Assembly: GCF_016597815.1 (NCBI RefSeq)
Contig: NZ_VCHA01000002.1
Span: 186,001-250,000 of the forward strand
DNA: 64,000 bases
DNA from: Marinobacter sp. DY40_1A1
Lineage (GTDB): Bacteria > Pseudomonadota > Gammaproteobacteria > Pseudomonadales > Oleiphilaceae
Direction: 5' to 3'
Part shown: positions 42,561-50,881 of the stretch, piece by piece
How positions within the stretch are numbered: position 1 is the first letter of the stretch
How the letters are laid out: each line of letters begins with the position of its first letter
Notes under the pieces: generated by a model
The model's database searches: none
Told to the model about the DNA's origin: nothing
Seen by the model: the letters and a program-made list of their open reading frames with translations, nothing else
Translations under genes and position numbers: made by a program

Positions 42561-43898
42561 GTGAACCAGAACAGTGCCCAAAAGAGCACCAAAAGGAGTG
42601 CTCAAGCCACTGGGCTTAACGAACACTCAAATCAACGCCATGTCCTCAACCTTCCTTTACAGAATACCCACGTAGAGCGCGCACCCCATACCCATGAGCG
42701 CTGGCTTGTCGCCAAGCTGATGCGTATGGCAGGGTCTCCCCCGATTCGCTTTCAGCTATGGAATAGCGATGTGATTGAGCCATCGGACCAGCCGGCCCGG
42801 TTTACCATAAGGCTTGCAGACCCGAAGGCGCTCTATGCTCTGGTTACCAACCCCAACCTGGCCTTTGGCGACCTTTACAGCGCGGGCCGACTGGATGTGG
42901 AAGGCGATCTGCCAGAGCTAATGGTTACTATCTATCAGGCTATCCACCAAGCCCGACAGAAATGGCCAAGATGGCTTGAAGCCTTATGGCGAAACCACAC
43001 CCCCCGCTCAACAGGCCTGATGGAAGCTCGAGACAATATTCACCACCATTATGATCTGGGTAATGACTTCTATCAGCTCTGGCTGGATAAGGCCGAAATG
43101 CAGTACACCTGCGCCTACTACGAGCGGCCAGAACTGAGTTTGGAGCAGGCTCAACTGGCAAAGATGGAACATGTATGCAGAAAACTCAGGCTCAAACCGG
43201 GCATGACCGTGGTTGAAGCCGGCTGTGGCTGGGGTGGGCTTGCCCGCTACATGGCTCGAAACTATGGGGTAACCGTTCATGCCTACAACATTTCCAGGGA
43301 GCAGATCGCCTATGCTCGCGAACAGGCGCGCCAGCAAGGGCTGGAAAGCCAGATTGAGTACATTGAAGACGACTACAGAAACATCCGGGGACAATATGAT
43401 GCGTTCGTTTCGGTGGGCATGCTGGAACACGTAGGCAAGGAGAACTACCTGGAGTTATCTGAACTGATAAAACGCACGCTCAGCCCCAATGGCATGGCGT
43501 TGCTTCACAGCATCGGTCGAAACACGCCCATGCTGATGAACGCCTGGATTGAAAAGCGCATTTTCCCCGGGGCCTATCCCCCGAGCATTGGCGAAATCAT
43601 GGCGCTGTGTGAGCACAGCAGTTTTTCCGTACTCGATGTAGAAAACCTCCGCCTTCACTATGCCGAAACTCTCAGTGAGTGGCTGGAGCGCTTCAATACA
43701 GTCGAAGCAAACATCACTGACATGTACGACGAGCACTTCACCCGCGCCTGGCGAATGTATCTGGCCGGTTCCATTGCCGCCTTTCGGGCAGGTTCGCTGC
43801 AGCTTTTCCAGGTTGTATTCACCCACGGCGACAACCACCAGCTGCCCAAAACTCGACAGGACTTGTACCACTTCCCCGCTGCCCCCGAAAACGCTTGA
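42561..43898 (+). CDS. cfa: cyclopropane-fatty-acyl-phospholipid synthase
   Basis: 445 residues, longer than E. coli Cfa (382) because of a polar N-terminus of about 60. Adds a methylene from SAM to double bonds of membrane phospholipids. It has V-V-E-A-G-C-G-W-G-G (SAM loop), Q-Y-T-C-A-Y-Y with the active-site Cys, and G-M-L-E-H-V-G with the Glu/His of the bicarbonate site. The start is GTG at 42561 with AGGAAAAG before it. It is followed after 11 bases by a flavoprotein reductase gene. Confidence 0.93.
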   Translation: MNQNSAQKSTKRSAQATGLNEHSNQRHVLNLPLQNTHVERAPHTHERWLVAKLMRMAGSPPIRFQLWNSDVIEPSDQPARFTIRLADPKALYALVTNPNLAFGDLYSAGRLDVEGDLPELMVTIYQAIHQARQKWPRWLEALWRNHTPRSTGLMEARDNIHHHYDLGNDFYQLWLDKAEMQYTCAYYERPELSLEQAQLAKMEHVCRKLRLKPGMTVVEAGCGWGGLARYMARNYGVTVHAYNISREQIAYAREQARQQGLESQIEYIEDDYRNIRGQYDAFVSVGMLEHVGKENYLELSELIKRTLSPNGMALLHSIGRNTPMLMNAWIEKRIFPGAYPPSIGEIMALCEHSSFSVLDVENLRLHYAETLSEWLERFNTVEANITDMYDEHFTRAWRMYLAGSIAAFRAGSLQLFQVVFTHGDNHQLPKTRQDLYHFPAAPENA

Positions 43899-43909
43899 GG
43901 TTACCGGCT

Positions 43910-45034
43910 ATGGAATCCTATGACCTGATTATAATTGGTGCCGGCCCGGCGGGGTCGACTCTGGCCAAATCTCTGGAAAATAGTGGCAAGCGTATTCTGC
44001 TGATTGATAAGCAGGATTTCCCTCGGGACAAAACCTGCGCCGGCTGGGTAACCCCTGCAGTCATTGATGCCCTCGACATTGATTTGGCTGAGTACGGCAA
44101 TGCCCGAACGCTTCAACCTATACGCCGTTTTCGAATTGGGATGATGGGGCAGCCGGCAGTGGAAAACGATCATGGCAGCACCATCAGCTATGGTATCCGG
44201 CGCTGTGAGTTTGACGATTATCTTCTGGCGAGAACCAGCGTGCCAAAGCAACTCGGCACACCCGTAAAAAGCATTGTTCGAAAGGATGATAACTGGCTGA
44301 TCAATAACGCCTTCAGTGCCCCATTACTGGTGGGTGCCGGCGGGCACTTCTGCCCGGTTGCGAGGCTGATTGGTGATGGCCCGGGAGGCCATGAAACTGT
44401 CGTGGCCGCCAAGGAAATCGAATTCGAAATGACTCCGGAGCAGGCCAAAGCCTGCGAAGCCCGGGGAGACACACCCGAGCTCTGGTTTTGCAAAGACCTC
44501 AAAGGTTACGCCTGGGTATTTCGTAAGGGCAATTTTCTGAACATTGGCCTTGGGCGCGAGGATAATCACAAACTGACCGAACATTTACAGGATTTTGTCG
44601 AGACCATGAAAACAACGGGCAGGATTCCTTCCGACTTGCCCGGTCGCTTCAAGGGGCACGCTTATTTGCTTTATGATCATGCCGCACGAGCGCTGGTAGA
44701 CGATGGTCTGCTCCTGATTGGCGATGCGGCTGGGCTTGCCTATACCCAAAGTGGTGAAGGGATTCGCCCAGCCATTGAGTCCGCATTGCTGGCAGCTGAC
44801 GTTATCCGGCACGCACAGGATTTCTCTGCTACCACCTTGCAGGCCTATGGCGATGCCATAGCAGCGCGCTTTGGGCACCGACGATCTGTTACCGAGGAGG
44901 GTTTTCAGGTGCCGGACTGGATCAAAATGCCTCTGGCAGGCACTTTGATGCGTTCGCACTGGTTTACACGCAAGGTAGTGACTGAAAAGTGGTTCCTGCA
45001 CCAGGAGCTACCAGCCTTGGCTGCAAACTCGTGA
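43910..45034 (+). CDS. FAD-dependent oxidoreductase, geranylgeranyl-reductase-like
   Basis: 374 residues. N-terminal FAD-binding G-A-G-P-A-G-S near 10-16, then D-K-x-x-F-P-R-D-K-T-C-A-G-W near 34-47, the signature of the geranylgeranyl reductase / digeranylgeranylglycerophospholipid reductase superfamily. A second FAD block, L-L-I-G-D-A-A-G, is near 270. The ATG at 43910 has GAGGT before it; TTG at 43895 is in frame but overlaps cfa. Being coupled to cfa suggests it works on a membrane lipid or on the cyclopropane synthase product, which is inference. Confidence 0.85.
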   Translation: MESYDLIIIGAGPAGSTLAKSLENSGKRILLIDKQDFPRDKTCAGWVTPAVIDALDIDLAEYGNARTLQPIRRFRIGMMGQPAVENDHGSTISYGIRRCEFDDYLLARTSVPKQLGTPVKSIVRKDDNWLINNAFSAPLLVGAGGHFCPVARLIGDGPGGHETVVAAKEIEFEMTPEQAKACEARGDTPELWFCKDLKGYAWVFRKGNFLNIGLGREDNHKLTEHLQDFVETMKTTGRIPSDLPGRFKGHAYLLYDHAARALVDDGLLLIGDAAGLAYTQSGEGIRPAIESALLAADVIRHAQDFSATTLQAYGDAIAARFGHRRSVTEEGFQVPDWIKMPLAGTLMRSHWFTRKVVTEKWFLHQELPALAANS

Positions 45035-45071
45035 TACTCGCACTGTAGGCGGGTATCAAAAGATCAGGCAT

Positions 45072-45095
45072 AAAAAAGGCGGCCGATTGGCCGCC
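45072..45095 (-). terminator. Rho-independent terminator after dps
   Basis: Perfect arms GGCGGCC / GGCCGCC with loop GATT. On the minus strand the stem is followed by six T, 20 bases past the dps stop. Confidence 0.85.
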
Positions 45096-45114
45096 TCGTA
45101 ACTGCTTCCTGAGT

Positions 45115-45588
45115 TTAGTGCCCCAGGTAACTGCGATACATCCAGACCGTTTTTTCCTGCTGGGATATGTAATCGCTCATCAGTGCCACTGTGCCTTCAT
45201 CTTGAGCATCGCCCGCAAGATTCAGCAAATCCCGCTGTTTGCCAATCAGCTTGGCAAAGCTGTCGACGATATTGTTCATGGCCGTTTTGCCATCAGCAAC
45301 GTCTTTCTGCTCCGGGATTTCGGAGCGCTCAATGTAGGTGCTGTATGCGTGGGAAGGACGGTGCCCAAGCGTAAGAACGCGCTCTGCAATTTCATCAATC
45401 TTGAGCAGAAGATCGTCGTACAACTCCTCAAATTTCACGTGCAACTCAAAAAAGTTATCGCCTTTGATATTCCAGTGATAACCGCGCACGTTCATATAAA
45501 AAATCTGGTAGTTGGACAGCAGATCATTAAGAGAGTCGGACAGTTTTACTGTTTTTTCTTTATCCAGACCAATAAAGTTCTTAGTCAT
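45115..45588 (-). CDS. dps: Dps ferritin-like DNA-protection protein
   Basis: 157 residues. Forms a dodecamer that oxidises and stores iron and protects DNA. The ferroxidase ligands are in the expected spacing: H38, H50, D65 and E69 (12, 15 and 4 apart). The Y-H-W-N and H-x-x-F-E-E-L-Y-D-D helix motifs are standard. It has no long basic N-terminal tail, so direct DNA binding may be weak. Single gene with its own terminator; no clear OxyR or IHF box was made out upstream. Confidence 0.94.
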   Translation of the reverse strand: MTKNFIGLDKEKTVKLSDSLNDLLSNYQIFYMNVRGYHWNIKGDNFFELHVKFEELYDDLLLKIDEIAERVLTLGHRPSHAYSTYIERSEIPEQKDVADGKTAMNNIVDSFAKLIGKQRDLLNLAGDAQDEGTVALMSDYISQQEKTVWMYRSYLGH

Positions 45589-45709
45589 CGTACATCTCCT
45601 TCGTGGCTGTTAATTCGAACCTGAAACCAATATAACCAAGGCTTCAGGTGTGCGTGAAGTTAACTTATCGCATACACGCCATAGCGGGAATCAATCCCCG
45701 GCAGAAAAC

Positions 45710-47152
45710 CTAGACACCAGGGCCGCAATCGGTGCAATCACCCTCTGGAACCGGCCCAATGTTGAGGTTCCGATTCAGATCTCTGAGCGCCGTTCTAACT
45801 CCTTCTTCAATAACCGGGTGGTAAAACGGCATTTCCAGCATTTCACTGACCGTCAACCGCCGCTGTACCGACCAGGCCAAGAGGTGTGCAATGTGCTCGG
45901 CTGCCGGGCCAAACATCTCAGCCCCCATGAACAACCCACTGCCATGCTCGGCGTAGACTCGAAGCAGGCCTCGGTTCTTACCAATCACCCGACTCCGGCC
46001 CTGGTTTTCAAAGGACACTTCGCCAACTGCGAAGCAGCCTCCACAGCGCTTGTCCACCTCATTGATTGTTAAGCCCACACTGGCTATCTGGGGGTCGGTA
46101 AACACAACTGCAAGGGGCGTGCTTCGCTTACCGGCCCTTACCTCCGGGTAAGACGCTGCGTTATTTCCGGCAATTCGCCCTTCATCTGCGGCTTCGTGCA
46201 GCAGCGGCAAATTGTTGTTGGCATCCCCGGCAATAAAGATATGGCTCTGGCCGCAACGCAGTGTGTGCGCATCGAACAAAGGCATGCCCCTGTCATCCAG
46301 CTCTATATCCGCATTCTGTATATCCAGGTTATCTACGTTGGGTCTGCGGCCCGTGGCCGCGAGCAGGTACTCAAAGGTTTCGGTTTTCTCGCCCGCATCA
46401 CCATTGCTAAATGTAACGGCCACTCCACCATCCACACGCTCGACCCGCTTCACGTCGCCATCCGGGTCCAGGGGAAACTCTTCATTGAAGCGTTTGAGCG
46501 CATACTCTCGGATACTGTCATCCTGAATCGGGCCCACAGCGCCGCCCACTCCAAACATGCGTACCCGAACACCCAGGCGACTGAGCGCCTGGCCCAACTC
46601 CAGCCCGATCACACCCGGCCCGAAAACCACCACAGACTCTGGCAAGTCCTGCCAATCGAAAATATCGTCATTTATCACCAGACGATCTTTTGCTTCTTTC
46701 AGAAAGCCCGGAATATTCGGGCGGGAACCGGTTGCGATGATAATGCGCTGAGCGCTAATTTCGATTTTGTTGTCTACGATGAGCCGGTTGGGCCCAGCAA
46801 AACGTGCGTGGCCCATAATCTTATGCTCCTCGGAGAACGCCTCCACTGTGCGAATAACCGAAGCAACAAAGCGGTCACGTTCCGAACGAACCCGCTCCAT
46901 AACCTGCTTGCCATCCACTGAAATTTTGCCTGGGGATACTCCAAACTGGCCTGCGTGTGCCATCTGATATGCGCTGTCTGCAGCGGCCAGTAGCAGTTTA
47001 CTCGGCATGCAACCCACTCGAGCACAGGTAGTGCCATACTGATCACCCTCAATTAGCACTACTTTATCAGTGACCTTTCGCACACGACTGTAGGCAACCA
47101 TTCCCGCCGTACCTGCACCAATAATGGCAACGTCAACTTCTCGCTTTTCCAT
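45710..47152 (-). CDS. dihydrolipoyl dehydrogenase-like disulfide oxidoreductase
   Basis: 480 residues. FAD-binding I-G-A-G-T-A-G near 11-17, redox disulfide C43-A-R-V-G-C48, NAD(P) domain G-P-G-V-I-G-L-E near 178, and a C-terminal H-P-V-I-E-E-G in the place of the catalytic H-P-x-x-x-E. This fits the dihydrolipoyl dehydrogenase / mercuric reductase class. It lacks neighbours of a 2-oxo-acid dehydrogenase complex. The active site is C-x4-C as in the family, and a further C-T-D-C near the extreme C-terminus (C473, C476) is unusual. The true substrate is not certain. Confidence 0.88.
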   Translation of the reverse strand: MEKREVDVAIIGAGTAGMVAYSRVRKVTDKVVLIEGDQYGTTCARVGCMPSKLLLAAADSAYQMAHAGQFGVSPGKISVDGKQVMERVRSERDRFVASVIRTVEAFSEEHKIMGHARFAGPNRLIVDNKIEISAQRIIIATGSRPNIPGFLKEAKDRLVINDDIFDWQDLPESVVVFGPGVIGLELGQALSRLGVRVRMFGVGGAVGPIQDDSIREYALKRFNEEFPLDPDGDVKRVERVDGGVAVTFSNGDAGEKTETFEYLLAATGRRPNVDNLDIQNADIELDDRGMPLFDAHTLRCGQSHIFIAGDANNNLPLLHEAADEGRIAGNNAASYPEVRAGKRSTPLAVVFTDPQIASVGLTINEVDKRCGGCFAVGEVSFENQGRSRVIGKNRGLLRVYAEHGSGLFMGAEMFGPAAEHIAHLLAWSVQRRLTVSEMLEMPFYHPVIEEGVRTALRDLNRNLNIGPVPEGDCTDCGPGV

Positions 47153-47388
47153 AAAACAGTCTCCAGACCGTTATTCCCGGGAGCCGGGAACGTGGGTGAA
47201 ATTTCCTATCGTGATGACACCAGTATAGAAGCCGGAATTATTTTATTCGGTACGTGAAAAAACCGACGGCTGGATTTATGCTGACAGGCTTGCAAAGGTT
47301 CTGACACACTCTGATTCCCCACAAGCCTTTGCGCCAATGCCTGATACAGCCTAGTCCAGATACAAAGAACCCAGAGAGAAATTTGCGT

Positions 47389-48060
47389 ATGAACAGTTAC
47401 TGGCCGGAATTCTTTACTGTGGCACTCGTTCACCTGCTCGCTGTTGCAAGCCCGGGGCCGGATTTTGCTGTAATGCTGAGGCAGGCCCTGTGCCAGAGCC
47501 GGAGAAATGCGCTGCTCACCGCAGCCGGCATCGGGGTCGGTATTCTGGTGCACGTCAGCTATTCACTGCTGGGTATTGGCTTGATCATCCAGCAGTCGAT
47601 CTTGTTGTTCACCATTCTCAAAATTGCAGGTGCGCTCTACCTCACCTGGATCGCTGTGCAGTGCCTGAGAGCCCAGGAAGGTGGGGTTTACGTGGACACA
47701 AAAAACAGCTCTCAACAGACAGGACTTGCTGCTCTGAGGCTTGGTTTTCTGACCAATGCCCTGAACCCAAAGGCTACGTTGTTCTTTGTCTCGCTATTCT
47801 CGGTGATCATAAGCCCAGGCACACCTGTTGCTGTGCAGGCTGGATACGGCGCTTATATGGCGCTGGCAACCGGGCTTTGGTTCACCCTGGTTGCTGTGTT
47901 TTTCACGCTGCCTGCCGTGCGCAAAAACTTTAACCGCTTTGGCCACTGGCTGGACCGGCTCATGGGCGGTGTGCTGCTGCTGTTAGCTGGCCAACTTTTG
48001 CTCTCTACAGTGAGCGGAGCAGAGCCTCCGTCTGATCCCAGCTCAGGCATGGGTCAGTAA
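47389..48060 (+). CDS. LysE/RhtB-family amino acid exporter
   Basis: 223 residues with about six membrane segments. It has the family start A-S-P-G-P-D-F-A near 22-29, G-I-G-V-G-I-L-V-H near 55, and N-P-K-A-T-L-F-F near 138-145. Members export amino acids or homoserine lactones; the substrate is open. ATG at 47389 is chosen over an earlier frame start (47329) because the hydrophobic segment starts there. Its last 56 bases overlap the convergent DAHP synthase gene. Confidence 0.88.
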   Translation: MNSYWPEFFTVALVHLLAVASPGPDFAVMLRQALCQSRRNALLTAAGIGVGILVHVSYSLLGIGLIIQQSILLFTILKIAGALYLTWIAVQCLRAQEGGVYVDTKNSSQQTGLAALRLGFLTNALNPKATLFFVSLFSVIISPGTPVAVQAGYGAYMALATGLWFTLVAVFFTLPAVRKNFNRFGHWLDRLMGGVLLLLAGQLLLSTVSGAEPPSDPSSGMGQ

Positions 48061-49057
48061 TAGAACAGCCATAACGCAGGTCGTCGCCATCATTTTGCCG
48101 GCCTGCCTCCAAAAAGCTTTCCAGCATCAGGCCCCGAATACCTGCAGAACCCGCATGCTTCTGGCGCATCACTTCACGGGCTACGTCGATCTGTCGCTCA
48201 GCCTGCTTACAGGCATTATCGTGACTGCAATCCACCATGATTGCGGCACACAGGCCGGCATCAGACAAACTCTTCGTGGCATGCTGAATGCTCTGTTCGT
48301 CATAATTGGTGATGCCACGGCCGCCACGCAACACAAGGTGAGTGTCCGGGTTGCCACGAGTGCTGACCATAACCGGTGTTCCGTGGCTGGATACGCCCAA
48401 GTGGTGATGCGGATGAGCACCAGACTGCATCGCGTTGATAGCCACGCTGATCCCGCCATCGGTACCATTCTTGAACCCGGCAGGCATGGGCAAGCCGCTA
48501 ACCATTTCACGGTGAATCTGGGATTCAGTGGTGCGGGCTCCAATCGCCGTCCAGCTTACGAGATCGCCCAGGTAGTCCATGGCAAAGGGACTCAGCGCTT
48601 CTGTGGCAAGCGGCAATCCCATCTCGGCCAGATTCAGAAGCAGGCGGCGCGAGCGCAGCAAACCTTCGTTGAGGTCGCCCGATCCCGTGCGTTCGGGATC
48701 GTACAGCAACCCCTTCCAGCCTACTGTCGTTCTTGGCTTCTCCAGGTAGGCTCGCATCACAATCAGAAAACGGTCGCTGAGCGCATCGGCCAGAACTTTG
48801 AGTTTTTCACCATACTCCAGCGCGGCTACCTCATCGTGAACCGAGCAAGGTCCCACTACAATCAGCGTGCGCTCGTCTGAGCCGTGTAAAATATCCCGCA
48901 CAGCTTGCCGGTGCCTGCCCACCTGCCGGGCAAGTCGCTCATCGACAGGCAGGCGCTGGCGCAGCTCAGCCGGCGTTGGTAATGCAGTTTCCTGCCGATG
49001 TGTTGCGGCGGCACTCTGCATCTGACGTTCCCCAACAGTGTTTAAAGGCATGTTCAT
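48005..49057 (-). CDS. 3-deoxy-7-phosphoheptulonate (DAHP) synthase, class I
   Basis: 350 residues. Joins phosphoenolpyruvate and erythrose-4-phosphate in the first step to aromatic amino acids. It has V-G-P-C-S-V-H-D near 70, M-R-A-Y-L-E-K-P-R-T-T-V-G-W-K-G-L near 102-118, and V-D-C-S-H-D-N-A near 272, and ends D-Q-T-E-A-L-L-R-S-L. The start is ATG at 49057 with GGGAA at seven bases; ATG at 49090 is also open but lies in the upstream hairpin. Which feedback effector (Phe, Tyr or Trp) applies cannot be told here. It may be regulated by the leader hairpin. Confidence 0.92.
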   Translation of the reverse strand: MNMPLNTVGERQMQSAAATHRQETALPTPAELRQRLPVDERLARQVGRHRQAVRDILHGSDERTLIVVGPCSVHDEVAALEYGEKLKVLADALSDRFLIVMRAYLEKPRTTVGWKGLLYDPERTGSGDLNEGLLRSRRLLLNLAEMGLPLATEALSPFAMDYLGDLVSWTAIGARTTESQIHREMVSGLPMPAGFKNGTDGGISVAINAMQSGAHPHHHLGVSSHGTPVMVSTRGNPDTHLVLRGGRGITNYDEQSIQHATKSLSDAGLCAAIMVDCSHDNACKQAERQIDVAREVMRQKHAGSAGIRGLMLESFLEAGRQNDGDDLRYGCSITDPCLSWDQTEALLRSL

Positions 49058-49083
49058 GTCTGTGTTCCCGTTTCCTTGCTTCA

Positions 49084-49161
49084 GAATCAAAAAAGCCCCG
49101 GCTGGGCTACAGTCGGGGCTTTTTTGATTCCGACGGCAGCCTGGTTTTTCGCCGGGCTGCC
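49084..49161 (-). promoter_or_regulatory. leader with tandem hairpins upstream of DAHP synthase (attenuator candidate)
   Basis: Read on the minus strand, GGCAGCC / GGCTGCC (49161-49135) comes first, then a perfect 17-bp stem (49130-49114 with 49100-49084) whose arm CGGGGC is followed by T6, an intrinsic terminator. It lies 26 bases before the start codon. A promoter-like TTGGTG, 16-17 bp, TATTAT lies about 80 bases further upstream. A short frame (49107-49163) ends in the loop but has no aromatic codons and poor ribosome-site spacing. The symmetric stem could also end a transcript coming the other way. Confidence 0.55.
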
Positions 49162-49422
49162 ATCCTCGTTGTTCGTTTTTTGAAGATGTTATGGGCGGCC
49201 CTGGCTCTGGCTATAATAAAAGCCATAACCAAACCACCAAAAAAATACAGCAGCGACTGCCGCCAACGGTTTTTGGCCGAAAGCTTGCAAAACATTCAAT
49301 TGACAGATCGCTTGTGTCGTCTTCATGCTTATCAATATATACCCCGGGTTTTCAACTTGGCAACCCGTAAACCGGATTATTTAACAAACAAACCGGCTTT
49401 ATCAGAAGGATGGGAACCAGCT

Positions 49423-50211
49423 ATGGCACTGAAATCAAGGAATCTCAGCTTCCTGCTCCTTTTTATAACTGCGCTTGTACTTTTTTCCGGAGCTGGCACT
49501 GCACACGCTGAATCCCGGGCTTATCAGCTCAAAAACCGGCCCGCGACAGACGTTGCCAGCCAGGTAAGGGAGCTCTACCAGGGTGAGCCCATCTCTATTA
49601 CCACCCGGGGCCAACAGCTGGTTATCCGCGGCGAACAGCAACTGCTGGATGAAATAGCAACCCTGATTGACACACTCGATGTGGCCCCTGCACAACTCCG
49701 AATCACTGTGCGGTCTACAGAAGATATTGGCGGCAAGCGCTCCGGCGCTGGTGTTACCTCAACACGCAACGAAATTGGCGTAACCGCAGAGCACAGGGTT
49801 ACCAGCACCGGCGGCTCCCGGGAAAGAAGCCTTGTGGTTATGGATGGGCAGTCTGCTCATATCAGCTCAGGCCAGGTACGCACCCTGCCCTTCGCAGTGC
49901 GCGGTGGCCGAAACCCTGCCGCTATTTTGACCCAGGTAGAAACGCGCAGTGGGTTCGTGGTTAGCCCACAGGTGATTTCAGATCGCTCGGTGGAACTGAA
50001 CATTGTGTCTTTCGAGGCCGACCCTGCCGAACTGAAGGGCTATGATACTCAAGCAGTTGTCACCATTCGCAGAGTAGAGCCTGGACAGTGGATTTCCCTT
50101 GGCAGCACGTCAACGGAATCTACCAGCAGGCAATCAGGCATTGCTTACAGCGTGAATAGTAGCCGGTCTGATAATCGCAGCTTTGAAGTCAAGGTCGACG
50201 TCATCCACTAA
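49423..50211 (+). CDS. exported protein with type II/III secretin short domain
   Basis: 262 residues with signal peptide 1-29 (ending A-H-A-E). Residues 32-85 match the NolW/secretin N-subdomain (Y-Q-L-K-N-R-P-A-T-D-V...I-S-I-T-T-R-G-Q-Q-L-V-I-R-G), and the rest is beta-rich with a conserved G-Q-S-A-H-I-S-S-G near 147. It does not contain the secretin channel domain, so it cannot form a secretin pore alone. It looks like a periplasmic secretin-related protein without secretion genes next to it. GGGAA precedes the ATG. Confidence 0.8.
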   Translation: MALKSRNLSFLLLFITALVLFSGAGTAHAESRAYQLKNRPATDVASQVRELYQGEPISITTRGQQLVIRGEQQLLDEIATLIDTLDVAPAQLRITVRSTEDIGGKRSGAGVTSTRNEIGVTAEHRVTSTGGSRERSLVVMDGQSAHISSGQVRTLPFAVRGGRNPAAILTQVETRSGFVVSPQVISDRSVELNIVSFEADPAELKGYDTQAVVTIRRVEPGQWISLGSTSTESTSRQSGIAYSVNSSRSDNRSFEVKVDVIH

Positions 50212-50214
50212 CCT

Positions 50215-50709
50215 TCACTCCCTGGTACGCAGTAATACACTTTTGGCTTCGTTGATTTTTGCGGCCAGATAATCGCTCCCGCCGCGATCCGGGTGCAGCT
50301 TCTGTATGAGGCGGCGGTGCGCCAAAACAACATCCTCTTTTGAGCAAGCCGTTGTAACACCCAGTATTTCGCAGGCCTCTCGCTCTGTCATGCCATTACC
50401 GGGCGTTTGCCCGGCCCCGGCGTGATCTGCATTTGGCCCGACACTATCCTTTCCGGTAAACAGGCGATTAAGCGCCGGAAAGAAACGGGCAAGCTCGGGC
50501 AATTTACGCAGCAACGGGATCAGTGCTGCAACGGAGGCTGTCAGCACATGCACCCGGCCGGTTAAAACCATTACAAGCAGAAACACCCCGCCAACAATAA
50601 GTACGAGCTTCCAGGTTGCGGCTTTCTTCTTTTCCGCAGACAATCTGCCCCACTGTTTCAGAATTACAAAGACGGCTGCCGCCAGCGCAATTCCCAATAT
50701 CCAATGCAT
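50215..50709 (-). CDS. membrane-anchored J-domain protein
   Basis: 164 residues. Two or three membrane segments lie at about 3-18, 33-50 and perhaps 55-68; a linker rich in Gly and Pro follows; the C-terminal J domain (about 108-164) has H139-P140-D141 in K-L-H-P-D-R-G-G-S, which stimulates DnaK. This TIM14/Pam18-like arrangement is found in Pseudomonas and relatives. The start at 50709 has AGGG upstream; an earlier start at 50748 is less likely. Converges with the secretin-like gene, three bases between the stops. Confidence 0.88.
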   Translation of the reverse strand: MHWILGIALAAAVFVILKQWGRLSAEKKKAATWKLVLIVGGVFLLVMVLTGRVHVLTASVAALIPLLRKLPELARFFPALNRLFTGKDSVGPNADHAGAGQTPGNGMTEREACEILGVTTACSKEDVVLAHRRLIQKLHPDRGGSDYLAAKINEAKSVLLRTRE

Positions 50710-50881
50710 GAATGATCCCTTGCCGCTAAAAGAACGTAATTCTGGCACCTAGTGTAACGACAATGTTCGCCAAAAGTACCTACAAACCGGTGACAACAGC
50801 ACGCGGAATTTTGTAGCATGCTATGTTTTGTCGCGAATCAATCCTTCCCGCATCCAAACAGAGATTTCCAGGACCAGAATT

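Noticed and set aside
49107-49163. Short leader peptide in the DAHP synthase leader
   Set aside because: GAGG touches the start codon, leaving no normal spacing, and it has no aromatic codons; kept only as a remark under the leader.
48976-49422. Upstream extension of the secretin-short-domain gene
   Set aside because: The signal peptide begins at 49423, and the extension runs through the DAHP synthase leader terminator.
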